Shown here piece after piece: positions 17,277 through 25,271 of a stretch of DNA of 64,000 nt. Each line of letters starts with the position of its first letter. Position 1 is the first letter of the stretch. The stretch comes from Comamonas terrigena NBRC 13299 (GTDB taxonomy: Bacteria; Pseudomonadota; Gammaproteobacteria; Burkholderiales; Burkholderiaceae_C), in assembly GCF_006740045.1 (NCBI RefSeq), contig NZ_AP019749.1, positions 2,995,001-3,059,000 of the forward strand. The letters are read 5' to 3'. The notes beneath the pieces are model-generated. The model ran no database searches, had not been told where the DNA came from, and was given only the letters and a program-made list of their open reading frames with translations. Position numbers and translations under genes: made by a program.

Positions 17277-17933
17277 ATGACCGCGCCCCGCCCTGCCACG
17301 GCCTCCGTGACACCGACCATTCCCGCTCCACCCACCCCGGCCGTGCCCCATACGCTGGTGGAAGACGCTGCCGCCCTGTTCACCGGCTGCACGCTGATTT
17401 CCGTGGGCATTGCCCTGTGCTCGGGAGCCAAGCTGCTGACCGGCGGCATGGTGGGCCTGGCCTTTGTGCTGCACTACGCCACCGACCTGCCCATAGGCCA
17501 GCTGTTCTTTGCGCTGAACCTGCCCTTCTACTGGCTGGCGTGGAAGAAGATGGGCCGGGCCTTCACCGTCAAGACCTTTGCCGCCGTGCTGCTGCTGTCG
17601 CTGCTGACCGATCTGCAGCCCCATGTGATGCAGCTGGGCCCGCTGCACCCGCTGTACGCGGCCATTGCGGGCGGCCTGCTGCTGGGCGTGGGCATGCTGG
17701 TGCTGTTCCGCCACCGGGGCAGCCTGGGCGGCATCGGCATTGCCGCGCTATACCTGCAGGACCGCTACGGCTGGCGTGCCGGCAAGGTGCAGATGGCGCT
17801 GGACTGCCTGATCCTGCTGGCCGCCTGCGTGACGGTGGAGCCCTCGCGCGTGGGATGGTCCATCGTGGCAGCCATCACGCTGAACCTGGCACTGACCATG
17901 AACCACCGCCCGGGGCGCTACCAGGTGGTGTGA
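17277..17933 (+). CDS. YitT-family (DUF161) membrane protein
   Basis: 218 aa. After a Thr/Pro-rich N-terminal tail there are five hydrophobic segments, with the family's LISVGIALCSGAKLLTGGMVG, then FFALNLPFYWLAWKKMGRAF and the Gly-rich segment AGGLLLGVGMLVLFRHRGSL. This matches the membrane part of YitT/DUF161; the C-terminal DUF2179 found in Bacillus members is missing, as is usual in proteobacteria. Function is unknown. The gene stands alone between the Cd ATPase and hemP. Confidence 0.8.
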   Translation: MTAPRPATASVTPTIPAPPTPAVPHTLVEDAAALFTGCTLISVGIALCSGAKLLTGGMVGLAFVLHYATDLPIGQLFFALNLPFYWLAWKKMGRAFTVKTFAAVLLLSLLTDLQPHVMQLGPLHPLYAAIAGGLLLGVGMLVLFRHRGSLGGIGIAALYLQDRYGWRAGKVQMALDCLILLAACVTVEPSRVGWSIVAAITLNLALTMNHRPGRYQVV

Positions 17934-18037
17934 GCCGCAACGGTCGCATGAAGGGGGTTCTGGCCATGGTGTCAAAGGCGGCGGCGATGGAATACGCCGC
18001 CATAAAGCCCGATTGTCAGCAGGGTGGTTGCGTTATC

Positions 18038-18057
18038 AAATAAGAATTATTATCATT
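18038..18057 (+). promoter_or_regulatory. Fur box upstream of hemP
   Basis: AAATAAGAATTATTATCATT lies 30 bp before the hemP ATG and closely matches the Fur consensus (the reverse strand reads AATGATAATAATTCTTATTT). It sits in a sharp AT-rich island. Confidence 0.85.
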
Positions 18058-18087
18058 CGCACAACTCAACCGTTTCGGGATCCCACC

Positions 18088-18279
18088 ATGCTCACCCAGC
18101 CCGCTCTGCGCACCACCTCTTCCTCCACCTCCATCCTGCCCGTGGCCGCGTCCCCGGCCCATATGCAGCTGGACAGCGCCGAACTGCTGCAAGGCCAGAA
18201 GGCCGTCACCATTGTGCACAACGGCTCTACCTACCGCCTGCAGGCCACCAAGCTGGGCAAGCTGATCCTGACCAAGTAA
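18088..18279 (+). CDS. hemP: hemin uptake protein HemP
   Basis: 63 aa. A variable N-terminal half is followed by the HemP core LLQGQKAVTIVHNGSTYRL and QATKLGKLILTK. HemP is a small Fur-controlled protein linked to haem and iron acquisition; in Burkholderia relatives it acts as an activator of haem-uptake genes. The gene sits directly behind a Fur box. No hmu or haem receptor genes follow, so hemP is an orphan here, followed by a GC-rich hairpin and the copper cluster. Confidence 0.92.
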   Translation: MLTQPALRTTSSSTSILPVAASPAHMQLDSAELLQGQKAVTIVHNGSTYRLQATKLGKLILTK

Positions 18280-18285
18280 GCCGAC

Positions 18286-18308
18286 GGTCCGGCCCCCTTG
18301 GCCGGACC
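18286..18308 (+). terminator. GC-rich hairpin after hemP
   Basis: GGTCCGGCC/GGCCGGACC with a 5-base loop, a perfect 9-bp stem immediately after hemP. No T-run follows, so it may be an attenuating or stabilising hairpin rather than a full terminator. Confidence 0.45.
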
Positions 18309-18417
18309 CGGCATGCCGCACCGGGCGCCACGCCCCATTTTGGCCGTGCGGCCCCTGCCCACCGCCCCGATCACCCCGACCGTGGAACTTCCCGACGTGG
18401 GCGGTATCATTCCCTGC

Positions 18418-18945
18418 ATGCGCCGCATGCTGTCCTTTTTCCTGGTGGTTCTGCTGGCCCTGCGGGGTCTGGCGGGCGATGCCATGGCCATGGGCACCTT
18501 GCCGGCGATGGGTGCCAGCACGGCGGCCGTGCACCACAGCATGCCGGGCATGGACCACGGCAGCCCCTCCCCCTCTTCTTCCCTTGCCAGTACGGTGCAG
18601 GCGGATTCCCATGGCACCGCGCATGGGCCGCAGGGGCACCACACGGAGCATGCCGACCGCGATGCGGTGGCGCCGCACCATTCCGCCCCCTCTGACGGTA
18701 CGGATCTGCATGCCGCACTGACCGCGGCGGACCGGTGTGCGGCCCCGGGGGCGCAGTCCGCTTCCGGCTGCGAGCACAGCCACGGCGCGCCCTGCGCCGC
18801 CTGTGTGGTCTGCCACTCCGCCGTTTCTCCCATGTCGCTGCCCCTGGCCGCGAACGACACCCCGCCCCACGCCCAACCCGTGGGCGGCGCTGCGCGCTTT
18901 GCCAGCGCCCAGCCGCTGCAGGCATCCAAACCCCCCATCTTCTGA
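18418..18945 (+). CDS. His/Cys-rich periplasmic protein heading the copper cluster
   Basis: 175 aa. A signal peptide (MRRMLSFFLVVLLALRGLAG, cleavage near AMA) is followed by a His/Met/Asp-rich region (HHSMPGMDHG and many HH pairs), then CEHSHGAPCAACVVCHSAV and a terminal KPPIF. The Cys pattern and terminal motif resemble the DUF2946-type small proteins found with copper genes, but the match is partial. The composition suggests periplasmic Cu binding, which is inferred. The start is chosen at the signal peptide; the frame is open further upstream without support. 94 bp separate it from the next cluster gene. Confidence 0.65.
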   Translation: MRRMLSFFLVVLLALRGLAGDAMAMGTLPAMGASTAAVHHSMPGMDHGSPSPSSSLASTVQADSHGTAHGPQGHHTEHADRDAVAPHHSAPSDGTDLHAALTAADRCAAPGAQSASGCEHSHGAPCAACVVCHSAVSPMSLPLAANDTPPHAQPVGGAARFASAQPLQASKPPIF

Positions 18946-19039
18946 GACCTGACGCCCGAAGTGCGTCCGCAGCCGCGCGGTGGCCTGGTGCACACCGCCC
19001 GGCAGGACGCCGTGTTTGTCACGTTGCAGGAGACTTTGC

Positions 19040-19468
19040 ATGCGCTTTGCGCACTCTTTCACCCCGTGGTGTGTGGCGGCTGCCGCACTGACCACCTTGC
19101 CCTCCGGCGCCTGGGCCCAGACGGCCCCTCCCGCCCCCGCGGACCATACGGCCGCAGCCCCAGGCGCAGAGGCGGCCCCGCCGTCCCGGCTGCCGGACTG
19201 GCTGCAGCCCACAGCCCCCAGCCGGCCGCTGCAGCACCTGCCCCTGCCCGCCAGCGGCGGCGTGGAGCAGGCCAGCACGCCCTGGCAGGCGGCCAATGCC
19301 GCCGTCGCCCAGTTCCCGCGCGGCCATACCGATGTGCTGCAGCGGGAAAAAGCCCAGGCGGGCACCCCACCCGCAGGGTCCGCCCACCACCCGCCCGCCC
19401 CGGCTGCGCCCACGGCAGCACCTGCGGCAGGCGAGCATCAGGGCCACCACCACGGAGGCCAGCCATGA
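19040..19468 (+). CDS. hypothetical secreted Pro/Ala/His-rich protein of the copper cluster
   Basis: 142 aa. A signal peptide MRFAHSFTPWCVAAAALT is followed by SGAWA cleavage. The mature part is low-complexity Pro/Ala with a central segment WLQPTAPSRPLQHLPLPASG and WQAANAAVAQFPRGH, ending in GEHQGHHHGGQP, a possible metal-binding tail. AGGAG lies 7 bases before the ATG. The stop overlaps the start of the TolC-like lipoprotein by ATGA. Similar linker proteins precede TolC-type genes in heavy-metal clusters, but I recognise no named family. Confidence 0.6.
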   Translation: MRFAHSFTPWCVAAAALTTLPSGAWAQTAPPAPADHTAAAPGAEAAPPSRLPDWLQPTAPSRPLQHLPLPASGGVEQASTPWQAANAAVAQFPRGHTDVLQREKAQAGTPPAGSAHHPPAPAAPTAAPAAGEHQGHHHGGQP

Positions 19469-20901
19469 GCCCACGCCTGCTTCGCCTCACCCCCGTGGTC
19501 GCGGCCCTGGTGCTGGCCGGCTGCGCCAGCGTGGCGCCGGACGGCCAGCGCAGCGCCGTCACGGCCCATACGGCAGGCAGCCTGCCCGCCGGCAGCCAGT
19601 TGGCCGACCCCGCCCCCCAGGCCCGCGCTGCCGCCCGCGCGCAGGTGGCGGCCTGGCTGCAGCAACCGGTGGATGCCGACACTGCCGTGCGCATCGCCCT
19701 GCTCAACAGCCCGGCCCTGGAAGCCCAGGTGGCCGCGCTGGGTGTACAGGATGCCCAGCGCGTACAGGCGCTGACCCTGCCCAACCCCACACTCACGCTG
19801 GGGCGCTTTGTCAACGCCCAGGAACGCGAGATCGAGCGCCAGCTCAGCTTTGGTCTGGTCAGCCTGATCACCCTGCCCTGGCGTGCCCGCTGGCAGGGCT
19901 GGCAGCTGGAGCAGGCCACGCTGACCACCGCCCAGCAGGTGCTGCTGCATGCCGCCGACACGCGCCGCGCCTGGCTGCGCGCCGTGGCCGCGCAGCAGCA
20001 ATTGCAGACGGCGCAGACCCTGCACGAAGCCGCTGCCGCCGGTGGCGAGCTGGCCCGGCGCATGGCGCGCGTGGGCAACTTCAGCAAGCTGGAGCAGGCC
20101 CAGGAACTGCGCGTACAGCAGGAGGCCGCCGCCAACCTGGCCCGTTCCCGCCTGAATGCCGCGCTGGAGCGCGAGCAGCTGGCCCGGCTGATGGGCCTGT
20201 GGGGCGCGCAAGCGGACTTTGTGCTGCCGGCCACCCTGCCGCCGCTACCCGCCGCCGCCGCACTGCGCGCCGGCGACGATGCCGAAGCCACGGCCCTGCG
20301 CGAGCGCCTGGACCTGCGTGCCCTGCGCCGCGAGCTGGACACCACGGCCGAACGCAACGGCTTTGCCCGCGTAGGGGCGGTGTTCGGTGATGTCGGCGCC
20401 AGCTACAGCCGCAACACCAGCACCGAACGCGCCAGCGGCCATGACGACATCACGCGCGGCTGGGAGCTGGAGCTGCCGCTGCCGCTGTTCGACTGGGGCG
20501 GCGCTGCCAGCGCAGGCGCCCGCTCCGCCCTGCAGCGCAATGCCGCCCAGCTGCGCGAGACCGCGCTGCGCGCCCGCAGTGAGGCCCGCAGCCACTGGCT
20601 GCGCTACCGCACGGCCTATGACCTGGCCCAGCAGCAGCAGACCGAAGCCGTGCCGCTGGCGCGCTTTCTGCAGGACGAAGCGGTGTACCGCTACAACGGC
20701 ATGTTCATCAGCGTCTGGCAGCTGCTGGCCCAGGCCCGCAGCACCGCCCAGGCGGTGGCCACCGCCACCGAGGCCCAGCGCGACTTCTGGCTGGCCGACG
20801 TGGACCTGCAGCTGGCGCTGACGGGCACCTCGCCCGGCACACCGCCTTCCCCCGTCACCCCCAGCGCAGCGCCTGCTGCCACCACCGAGGCAGGCCACTG
20901 A
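19465..20901 (+). CDS. TolC/CusC-type outer-membrane efflux lipoprotein
   Basis: 478 aa. Signal peptide with lipobox VLAGC. The repeated outer-membrane efflux (OEP) helical hairpins follow: AVRIALLNSPALEAQVAALG and later AQELRVQQEAAANLARSRLN, and ELPLPLFDWGGAASAGA with SALQRNAAQLRETALRARSE. A GG-type Shine-Dalgarno (GGAGG) precedes the ATG. It should form the trimeric exit duct of an export system, but no CusB/CusA homologue follows in this window. It either pairs with proteins elsewhere or has a distinct role in the copper cluster. The next gene starts 1 bp after its stop. Confidence 0.88.
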   Translation: MSPRLLRLTPVVAALVLAGCASVAPDGQRSAVTAHTAGSLPAGSQLADPAPQARAAARAQVAAWLQQPVDADTAVRIALLNSPALEAQVAALGVQDAQRVQALTLPNPTLTLGRFVNAQEREIERQLSFGLVSLITLPWRARWQGWQLEQATLTTAQQVLLHAADTRRAWLRAVAAQQQLQTAQTLHEAAAAGGELARRMARVGNFSKLEQAQELRVQQEAAANLARSRLNAALEREQLARLMGLWGAQADFVLPATLPPLPAAAALRAGDDAEATALRERLDLRALRRELDTTAERNGFARVGAVFGDVGASYSRNTSTERASGHDDITRGWELELPLPLFDWGGAASAGARSALQRNAAQLRETALRARSEARSHWLRYRTAYDLAQQQQTEAVPLARFLQDEAVYRYNGMFISVWQLLAQARSTAQAVATATEAQRDFWLADVDLQLALTGTSPGTPPSPVTPSAAPAATTEAGH

Positions 20902-20902
20902 T

Positions 20903-22294
20903 ATGCAACGCCGATCCTTTTTCACCGGCGCCGCCACGGCCGTGGCCGCCGCTTCCGTCAGCCGCGTGGCCATGGCCGCGCTGCCCGAGCCCGTGATCCA
21001 GGCCAGCGCCGACACCGCTGAGCCGCTCACGCCCCCCAACGGCCGCCCCTACCACCCGGTGGTCACGCTCAACGGCTGGACCTGTCCCTGGCGCATGAAC
21101 GCCGGGGTCAAGGAATTCCACCTGGTGGCGGAGCCCGTGGTGCGCGAGGTAGCGCCTGGCTTTTTCGTCAACATGTGGGGCTACAACGGCCAGTCGCCGG
21201 GGCCGACCATCGAGGTGGTGGAAGGCGACCGGGTGCGCATCTTCGTCACCAACCGCCTGCCCGAGCACACCACCGTCCACTGGCACGGCCAGCGCCTGCC
21301 CAACGGCATGGACGGTGTGGCCGGCCTGAACCAGCCGGCCATTCCACCCGGCAAGACGTTTGTCTACGAGTTCGAGGCGCGCCGCCCCGGCACCTTCATG
21401 TACCACCCGCATGCGGATGAAATGGTGCAGATGGCCATGGGCATGATGGGCCTGTGGATCACCCACCCCAAGGCCCGGCATCCGCTGATTGCCGAGGTGC
21501 AGCGCGACTACGCCTTTTTGCTGGCCGCCTACGCGGTGGAGCCCGGCGCCGCCACGCCCCGGGTCAACGAGATGACGGATTTCAATATCTGGACCTTCAA
21601 CAGCCGTGCCTTCCCGGCGATCAGCCCGCTGGTGGCCAAACAGGGGGACCGGGTGCGCATCCGCGTGGGCAATCTGACCATGACCAACCACCCCATCCAC
21701 CTGCACGGCCACGAGTTCGAGGTGACCGGCACCGATGGCGGTCCTGTGCCGCTGACGGCGCGCTGGCCGGAGGTGACCACCGATGTGGCCGTGGGCCAGA
21801 TGCGCCAGCTGGAGCTGGTGGCCGATGCGCCGGGCGACTGGTCGCTGCACTGCCACAAGAGCCACCACACCATGGGCGCGATGGGGCATGGCGTGCCCAC
21901 CATGATCGGCGTCGACCACCAGGGTCTGGTGGGCAAGATCCAGAAGATCGTGCCCGACTACATGCTGATGGGCGAGCGCGGCATGGGCGACATGGGGTCC
22001 ATGCAGATGCCGCTGCCCGACAACACCTTCCCGATGATGACGGGCCAGGGGCCGTTCGGGAACATCGAGATGGGCGGCATGTTCACCACCTTCAAGGTGC
22101 GCAGCCAGCTGGGGGCCAACGACTACCGCGACCCGGGTTGGTACCGCCACCCCAAGGGCACGGTGGCCTATGAATGGCAGGGCGCACCACTGGATGCCCA
22201 GGCCCCGCGCCAGACCGCACCAGGCACGGCCCCGGGCGCTGCCAGCGTGCACAAACCCGAATCCCTGCCCCCGGCGGCAGGCCATGCGCATTGA
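20903..22294 (+). CDS. multicopper oxidase (copper detoxification type)
   Basis: 463 aa. A Tat-like signal (QRRSFFTGAATAVAAAS) directs the folded enzyme to the periplasm. Copper-ligand motifs are in order: TVHWHGQRLPNGMDGV, FMYHPHADEMVQMAMGMMG, HPIHLHGHEFEV and LHCHKSHHTMGAMGHG. The type 1 Cys is in the LHCHK block. A Met-rich region (MGERGMGDMGSMQMPLP) follows the last motif, like the Cu(I)-binding Met loops of CueO/CopA oxidases. Probable role: oxidising Cu(I) to less toxic Cu(II). It sits between the TolC-like and cupredoxin genes. Confidence 0.92.
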   Translation: MQRRSFFTGAATAVAAASVSRVAMAALPEPVIQASADTAEPLTPPNGRPYHPVVTLNGWTCPWRMNAGVKEFHLVAEPVVREVAPGFFVNMWGYNGQSPGPTIEVVEGDRVRIFVTNRLPEHTTVHWHGQRLPNGMDGVAGLNQPAIPPGKTFVYEFEARRPGTFMYHPHADEMVQMAMGMMGLWITHPKARHPLIAEVQRDYAFLLAAYAVEPGAATPRVNEMTDFNIWTFNSRAFPAISPLVAKQGDRVRIRVGNLTMTNHPIHLHGHEFEVTGTDGGPVPLTARWPEVTTDVAVGQMRQLELVADAPGDWSLHCHKSHHTMGAMGHGVPTMIGVDHQGLVGKIQKIVPDYMLMGERGMGDMGSMQMPLPDNTFPMMTGQGPFGNIEMGGMFTTFKVRSQLGANDYRDPGWYRHPKGTVAYEWQGAPLDAQAPRQTAPGTAPGAASVHKPESLPPAAGHAH

Positions 22295-22308
22295 AAGGAA
22301 GACCTCCC

Positions 22309-22818
22309 ATGAAGACATTTCCCTGCATGGCGGCCCTGGTGCTGGCGGCCAGCGCGGCCGCCGGCGCCTTCCCGGCCTGGGCCCACGGCACGGACGCCCA
22401 TGCGGCGCCCGATGCCAGCCGCCCCACCCTCAGCCCGGAGCAAAAAGACTGGGGCCTGGCCGGCGATGGCCAACATGCCCGGCGCACCATCACCCTGACC
22501 ATGACCGATGACATGCGCTTCACCCCCGACCACTTCCAGGTGAAGCGGGGCGAAACCGTGCGCCTGCGCGTGGTCAACCAGGGCCAGGTGATGCACGAAG
22601 CGGTGCTGGGCACCCGGGACTCGCTGGACGCGCATGCCCAGATGATGCTGAAGTACCCCGGCATGGAACACGCCGAGCCCTATATGGCCCATGTGGCCCC
22701 GGGCCAGACCGAAGAGCTGGTCTGGAACTTCAACCGTGCAGGCAGCTTCGACTTTGCCTGCCTGATTGCCGGCCACTACCAGGCCGGCATGCAAGGCCGT
22801 TTCACGGTCACCGAATAA
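22309..22818 (+). CDS. periplasmic cupredoxin
   Basis: 169 aa. A signal peptide ending AGAFPAWA is followed by a His-rich start and a cupredoxin beta-sandwich: ITLTMTDDMRFTPDHFQVKR, GETVRLRVVNQGQVMHEAVL, and the C-terminal copper loop SFDFACLIAGHYQAGM with Cys, His and Met ligands. The family is commonly encoded immediately downstream of copper oxidases and probably shuttles or buffers Cu. AAAGGAAG lies just before the ATG. It is 14 bp after the oxidase stop. Confidence 0.9.
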   Translation: MKTFPCMAALVLAASAAAGAFPAWAHGTDAHAAPDASRPTLSPEQKDWGLAGDGQHARRTITLTMTDDMRFTPDHFQVKRGETVRLRVVNQGQVMHEAVLGTRDSLDAHAQMMLKYPGMEHAEPYMAHVAPGQTEELVWNFNRAGSFDFACLIAGHYQAGMQGRFTVTE

Positions 22819-22840
22819 CCCCCTCAACAAAGGACACACC

Positions 22841-23353
22841 ATGCATACCACCAACACACGCACGAGCCGCCGCCACGCCCTGGGCCTGCTGGCCGCCAGC
22901 GGTCTGGCCAGCCTGGCCGGCCTGGGCGCTTTGCCCGCGCTGGCCGCCGCACCCGCCAAAACGCCGATGGAAGTCTGGAAAGACCCGAACTGCGGCTGCT
23001 GCAAGGACTGGATCGTGCTGATGGAAAAAGCCGGCTTTGCCGTGACCGTGCACGACAGCGGCAACAGCGCCGTGCGCGCCAAGCTGGGCCTGCCGCAGAA
23101 CCTGGGCTCCTGCCACACGGCCCTGGTGGGCGGCTACCTGGTCGAAGGCCATGTGCCTGCGGCCGATGTGTTCAAGCTGCTCAAGGACAAGCCCAAGGCG
23201 CTGGGCATCACCGTCCCCGGCATGCCGGTGGGCAGCCCCGGTATGGACGGCCCCGAATACGGCGGCCGCAAGGACCCGTTCGATGTGCTGCTGGTCACCC
23301 AGAATCTGATGGGCAGCGGTGTCGGCACCCGCGTCTTCTCCAGCTACCGTTGA
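22841..23353 (+). CDS. DUF411 metal-binding protein
   Basis: 170 aa. Tat-like signal SRRHALGLLAASGLA, then the DUF411 domain with its hallmark WKDPNCGCCKDWI (CxCC) and GSCHTALVGGYLVEGHVPA. The family has a thioredoxin-like fold and is repeatedly linked with copper and other metal resistance; its precise reaction is unknown. AAAGGA precedes the ATG by 8 bases. Cys and Met positions suggest Cu(I) handling in the periplasm, which is inferred from context. Confidence 0.88.
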   Translation: MHTTNTRTSRRHALGLLAASGLASLAGLGALPALAAAPAKTPMEVWKDPNCGCCKDWIVLMEKAGFAVTVHDSGNSAVRAKLGLPQNLGSCHTALVGGYLVEGHVPAADVFKLLKDKPKALGITVPGMPVGSPGMDGPEYGGRKDPFDVLLVTQNLMGSGVGTRVFSSYR

Positions 23354-23370
23354 TGCACCCAGGACCTGCC

Positions 23371-23796
23371 ATGTTTGCTTCTTCCCCCTCCACACTGTCC
23401 CTGCGCACCCCGGCCCTGGGCGCCACCGTGCTGGCCCTGGGCCTGGCCTGGGGCAGCGCCCAGGCCCAGGGTGCCGCCGCGCCCATGGATCACAGCCAGC
23501 ATGGTGCCCACAGCGCTGCGGCGGCAGATAGCCCTGCAGCCCCGCAGGCAGCGGCTGCGGCCGACCCTGCTGCGGTGCTGACCCCCGGTGAAATCACCCG
23601 GGTCGACGCCCGCGGCGCCAAGCTCACCATCCGCCACGGCGAGATCACCAACCTGGGCATGCCGGCCATGACCATGGTGTTCGGACTGAAGGACAGTACC
23701 CAGCTGGCGCAGTTCAAGCCGGGCGACCAGGTGCGCTTTCATGTGGAGGACGCCCAGGGCCAGCTGCTGATCACCCACATCGAAGCCGCGCACTGA
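23371..23796 (+). CDS. CusF-like periplasmic copper-binding protein
   Basis: 141 aa. Signal peptide ending GSAQA, a His/Met linker (MDHSQHGAHSAAA), then the CusF OB-fold domain: LTPGEITRVDARGAKLTIRH and LGMPAMTMVFGLKD, with Met pairs that bind Cu(I)/Ag(I), and VRFHVEDAQGQLLITHIE. ATG 23371 is chosen because AGGA lies 7 bases upstream. An alternative ATG at 23353 overlaps the DUF411 stop (TGATG) and would also work. It is the last gene of the copper cluster. Confidence 0.88.
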   Translation: MFASSPSTLSLRTPALGATVLALGLAWGSAQAQGAAAPMDHSQHGAHSAAAADSPAAPQAAAAADPAAVLTPGEITRVDARGAKLTIRHGEITNLGMPAMTMVFGLKDSTQLAQFKPGDQVRFHVEDAQGQLLITHIEAAH

Positions 23797-23923
23797 ACCC
23801 GGGCCGCAGCCGCGGCCCCGGGCTGCGGTACATCAAGGCCGGCCCATACCGAGAAAAAAATCTGCGTGGGCCCGCCCATCTTGCCGGGAAGGTGACAGGC
23901 GGGCGCCTACACTTGGCGCCCGC

Positions 23924-25123
23924 ATGCATACCCTGGATCAATTAGAAAGTGGCGCGCTGGCCGGAGCGCGCGAGGTGAGACTCTGCAACCAGGGTCTGAC
24001 GGCCATCCCGCCGGCCCTGTTCGCCCTGGCCGATACCCTGGAGCTGCTGGACCTGTCCGGCAACCAGCTCAGTTCCCTGCCCGCCGAATTCGCGCGCTTT
24101 GCACGGTTGCGCGTGCTGTTTGCCTCCCACAACCCCTTCACCGAGCTGCCGTCCGTGCTGGGCCAGCTGCCGGAGCTGGAGATGGTGGGCTTCCGTGCCT
24201 GCCGGATTGCCGAGGTGCCGCCGCACAGCCTGCCTGCGCGCCTGCGCTGGCTGATCCTGACCGACAACTGCCTGACCAGCGTGCCCGACGCGCTGGGCGA
24301 ACGCCCGCGCCTGCAGAAGCTGATGCTGTCCTGCAACCAGCTGACCGCCCTGCCCGCCAGCCTGGTGCGCTGCAACCGGCTGGAGCTGCTGCGCATGGCA
24401 AGCAACCGCTTCACCGCCGTGCCCGAGGTGCTGCTGCAGCTGCCCCAGCTGGCCTGGCCGGCGCTGGCCGGCAACCCGCTGACCCAGGCCAGCGAGCAGC
24501 AGCTGCATGCCGCAGCCGCCGCCAAGGCCCTGCCCTTTGCGGATCTGGAGGTGGGTGCGCTGCTGGGCGAGGGCGCCAGCGGCCATATCTACCGCGCCCG
24601 CAACACGCGCAGCGGAACGGAGCTGGCGCTCAAGATCTTCAAGGCAGCCCACACCAGCGACGGCACGCCCCAGTCCGAGCTGGCGGCGGGCATGGCGGTG
24701 ACGCACCATCCCCAGTTGCTGACCCCGCTGGCGGCCGTCAGCGGCCTCCCGCAGGGCCAGCTGGCCATGGCCTTGCCGCTGCTGCCCGAGGGCATGCAGC
24801 CGCTGGCCGGCCCGCCCAGCCTGCGCAGCTGCACGCGCGATGTCTATGCGCCCGGCGTGTCGCTGTCGTCCTGTGCGGCCCAGCACATCCTGGCGCAGAT
24901 CAGCGGCGCCGTGCGCCACCTGCACTACAGCGGGGTGCTGCATGGCGATCTGTATGCGCACAACATTCTCTGGAACCCGCAGACCGGGGCCGCCATGCTC
25001 AGCGACCTGGGCGCTGCGCTGCTGACGCGGGGGCTGCCGACCGCCCAGGTGCGGGCGCTGCAGCAGATCGAGCTGCGCGCGCTGCATATCCTGCGCGACG
25101 AGCTGTACGCCGTAGCGCGCTGA
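23924..25123 (+). CDS. leucine-rich-repeat protein kinase
   Basis: 399 aa. Residues ~18-190 contain about seven LRRs of the bacterial type (LELLDLSGNQLSSLPAEFA, LQKLMLSCNQLTALPASLV and similar). From ~205 a Hanks-type kinase fold follows: Gly loop LGEGASGHIYRARN, catalytic Lys in LALKIFK, catalytic loop HGDLYAHNILWN (HGD instead of HRD), and DLG in place of DFG in LSDLGAAL. The kinase C-lobe is short, ending soon after the DLG. Such LRR-kinase fusions are rare in bacteria, and the substrate is unknown. It has no TM segment or signal, so it is likely cytosolic, and it stands alone. Confidence 0.85.
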   Translation: MHTLDQLESGALAGAREVRLCNQGLTAIPPALFALADTLELLDLSGNQLSSLPAEFARFARLRVLFASHNPFTELPSVLGQLPELEMVGFRACRIAEVPPHSLPARLRWLILTDNCLTSVPDALGERPRLQKLMLSCNQLTALPASLVRCNRLELLRMASNRFTAVPEVLLQLPQLAWPALAGNPLTQASEQQLHAAAAAKALPFADLEVGALLGEGASGHIYRARNTRSGTELALKIFKAAHTSDGTPQSELAAGMAVTHHPQLLTPLAAVSGLPQGQLAMALPLLPEGMQPLAGPPSLRSCTRDVYAPGVSLSSCAAQHILAQISGAVRHLHYSGVLHGDLYAHNILWNPQTGAAMLSDLGAALLTRGLPTAQVRALQQIELRALHILRDELYAVAR

Positions 25124-25218
25124 CAGCAGCGAGCACGGCTTTCCGGCCCCGGCCCGGCGACCCGCTCGGTGCGGTTGCGGTGCACCGGTGGCAGCACGAA
25201 CGCACCACGCAAGCAAAA

Positions 25219-25245
25219 AGGGACCGCATCGCGGTCCCTGGTGTA
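25219..25245 (-). terminator. terminator of the first MetQ-like gene
   Basis: Perfect 9-bp stem AGGGACCGC/GCGGTCCCT with a 3-base loop. On the minus strand it is followed by TTTTTGC. Confidence 0.85.
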
Positions 25246-25271
25246 CTTTGGCAGGCGCCTTGCGGCAGGGC

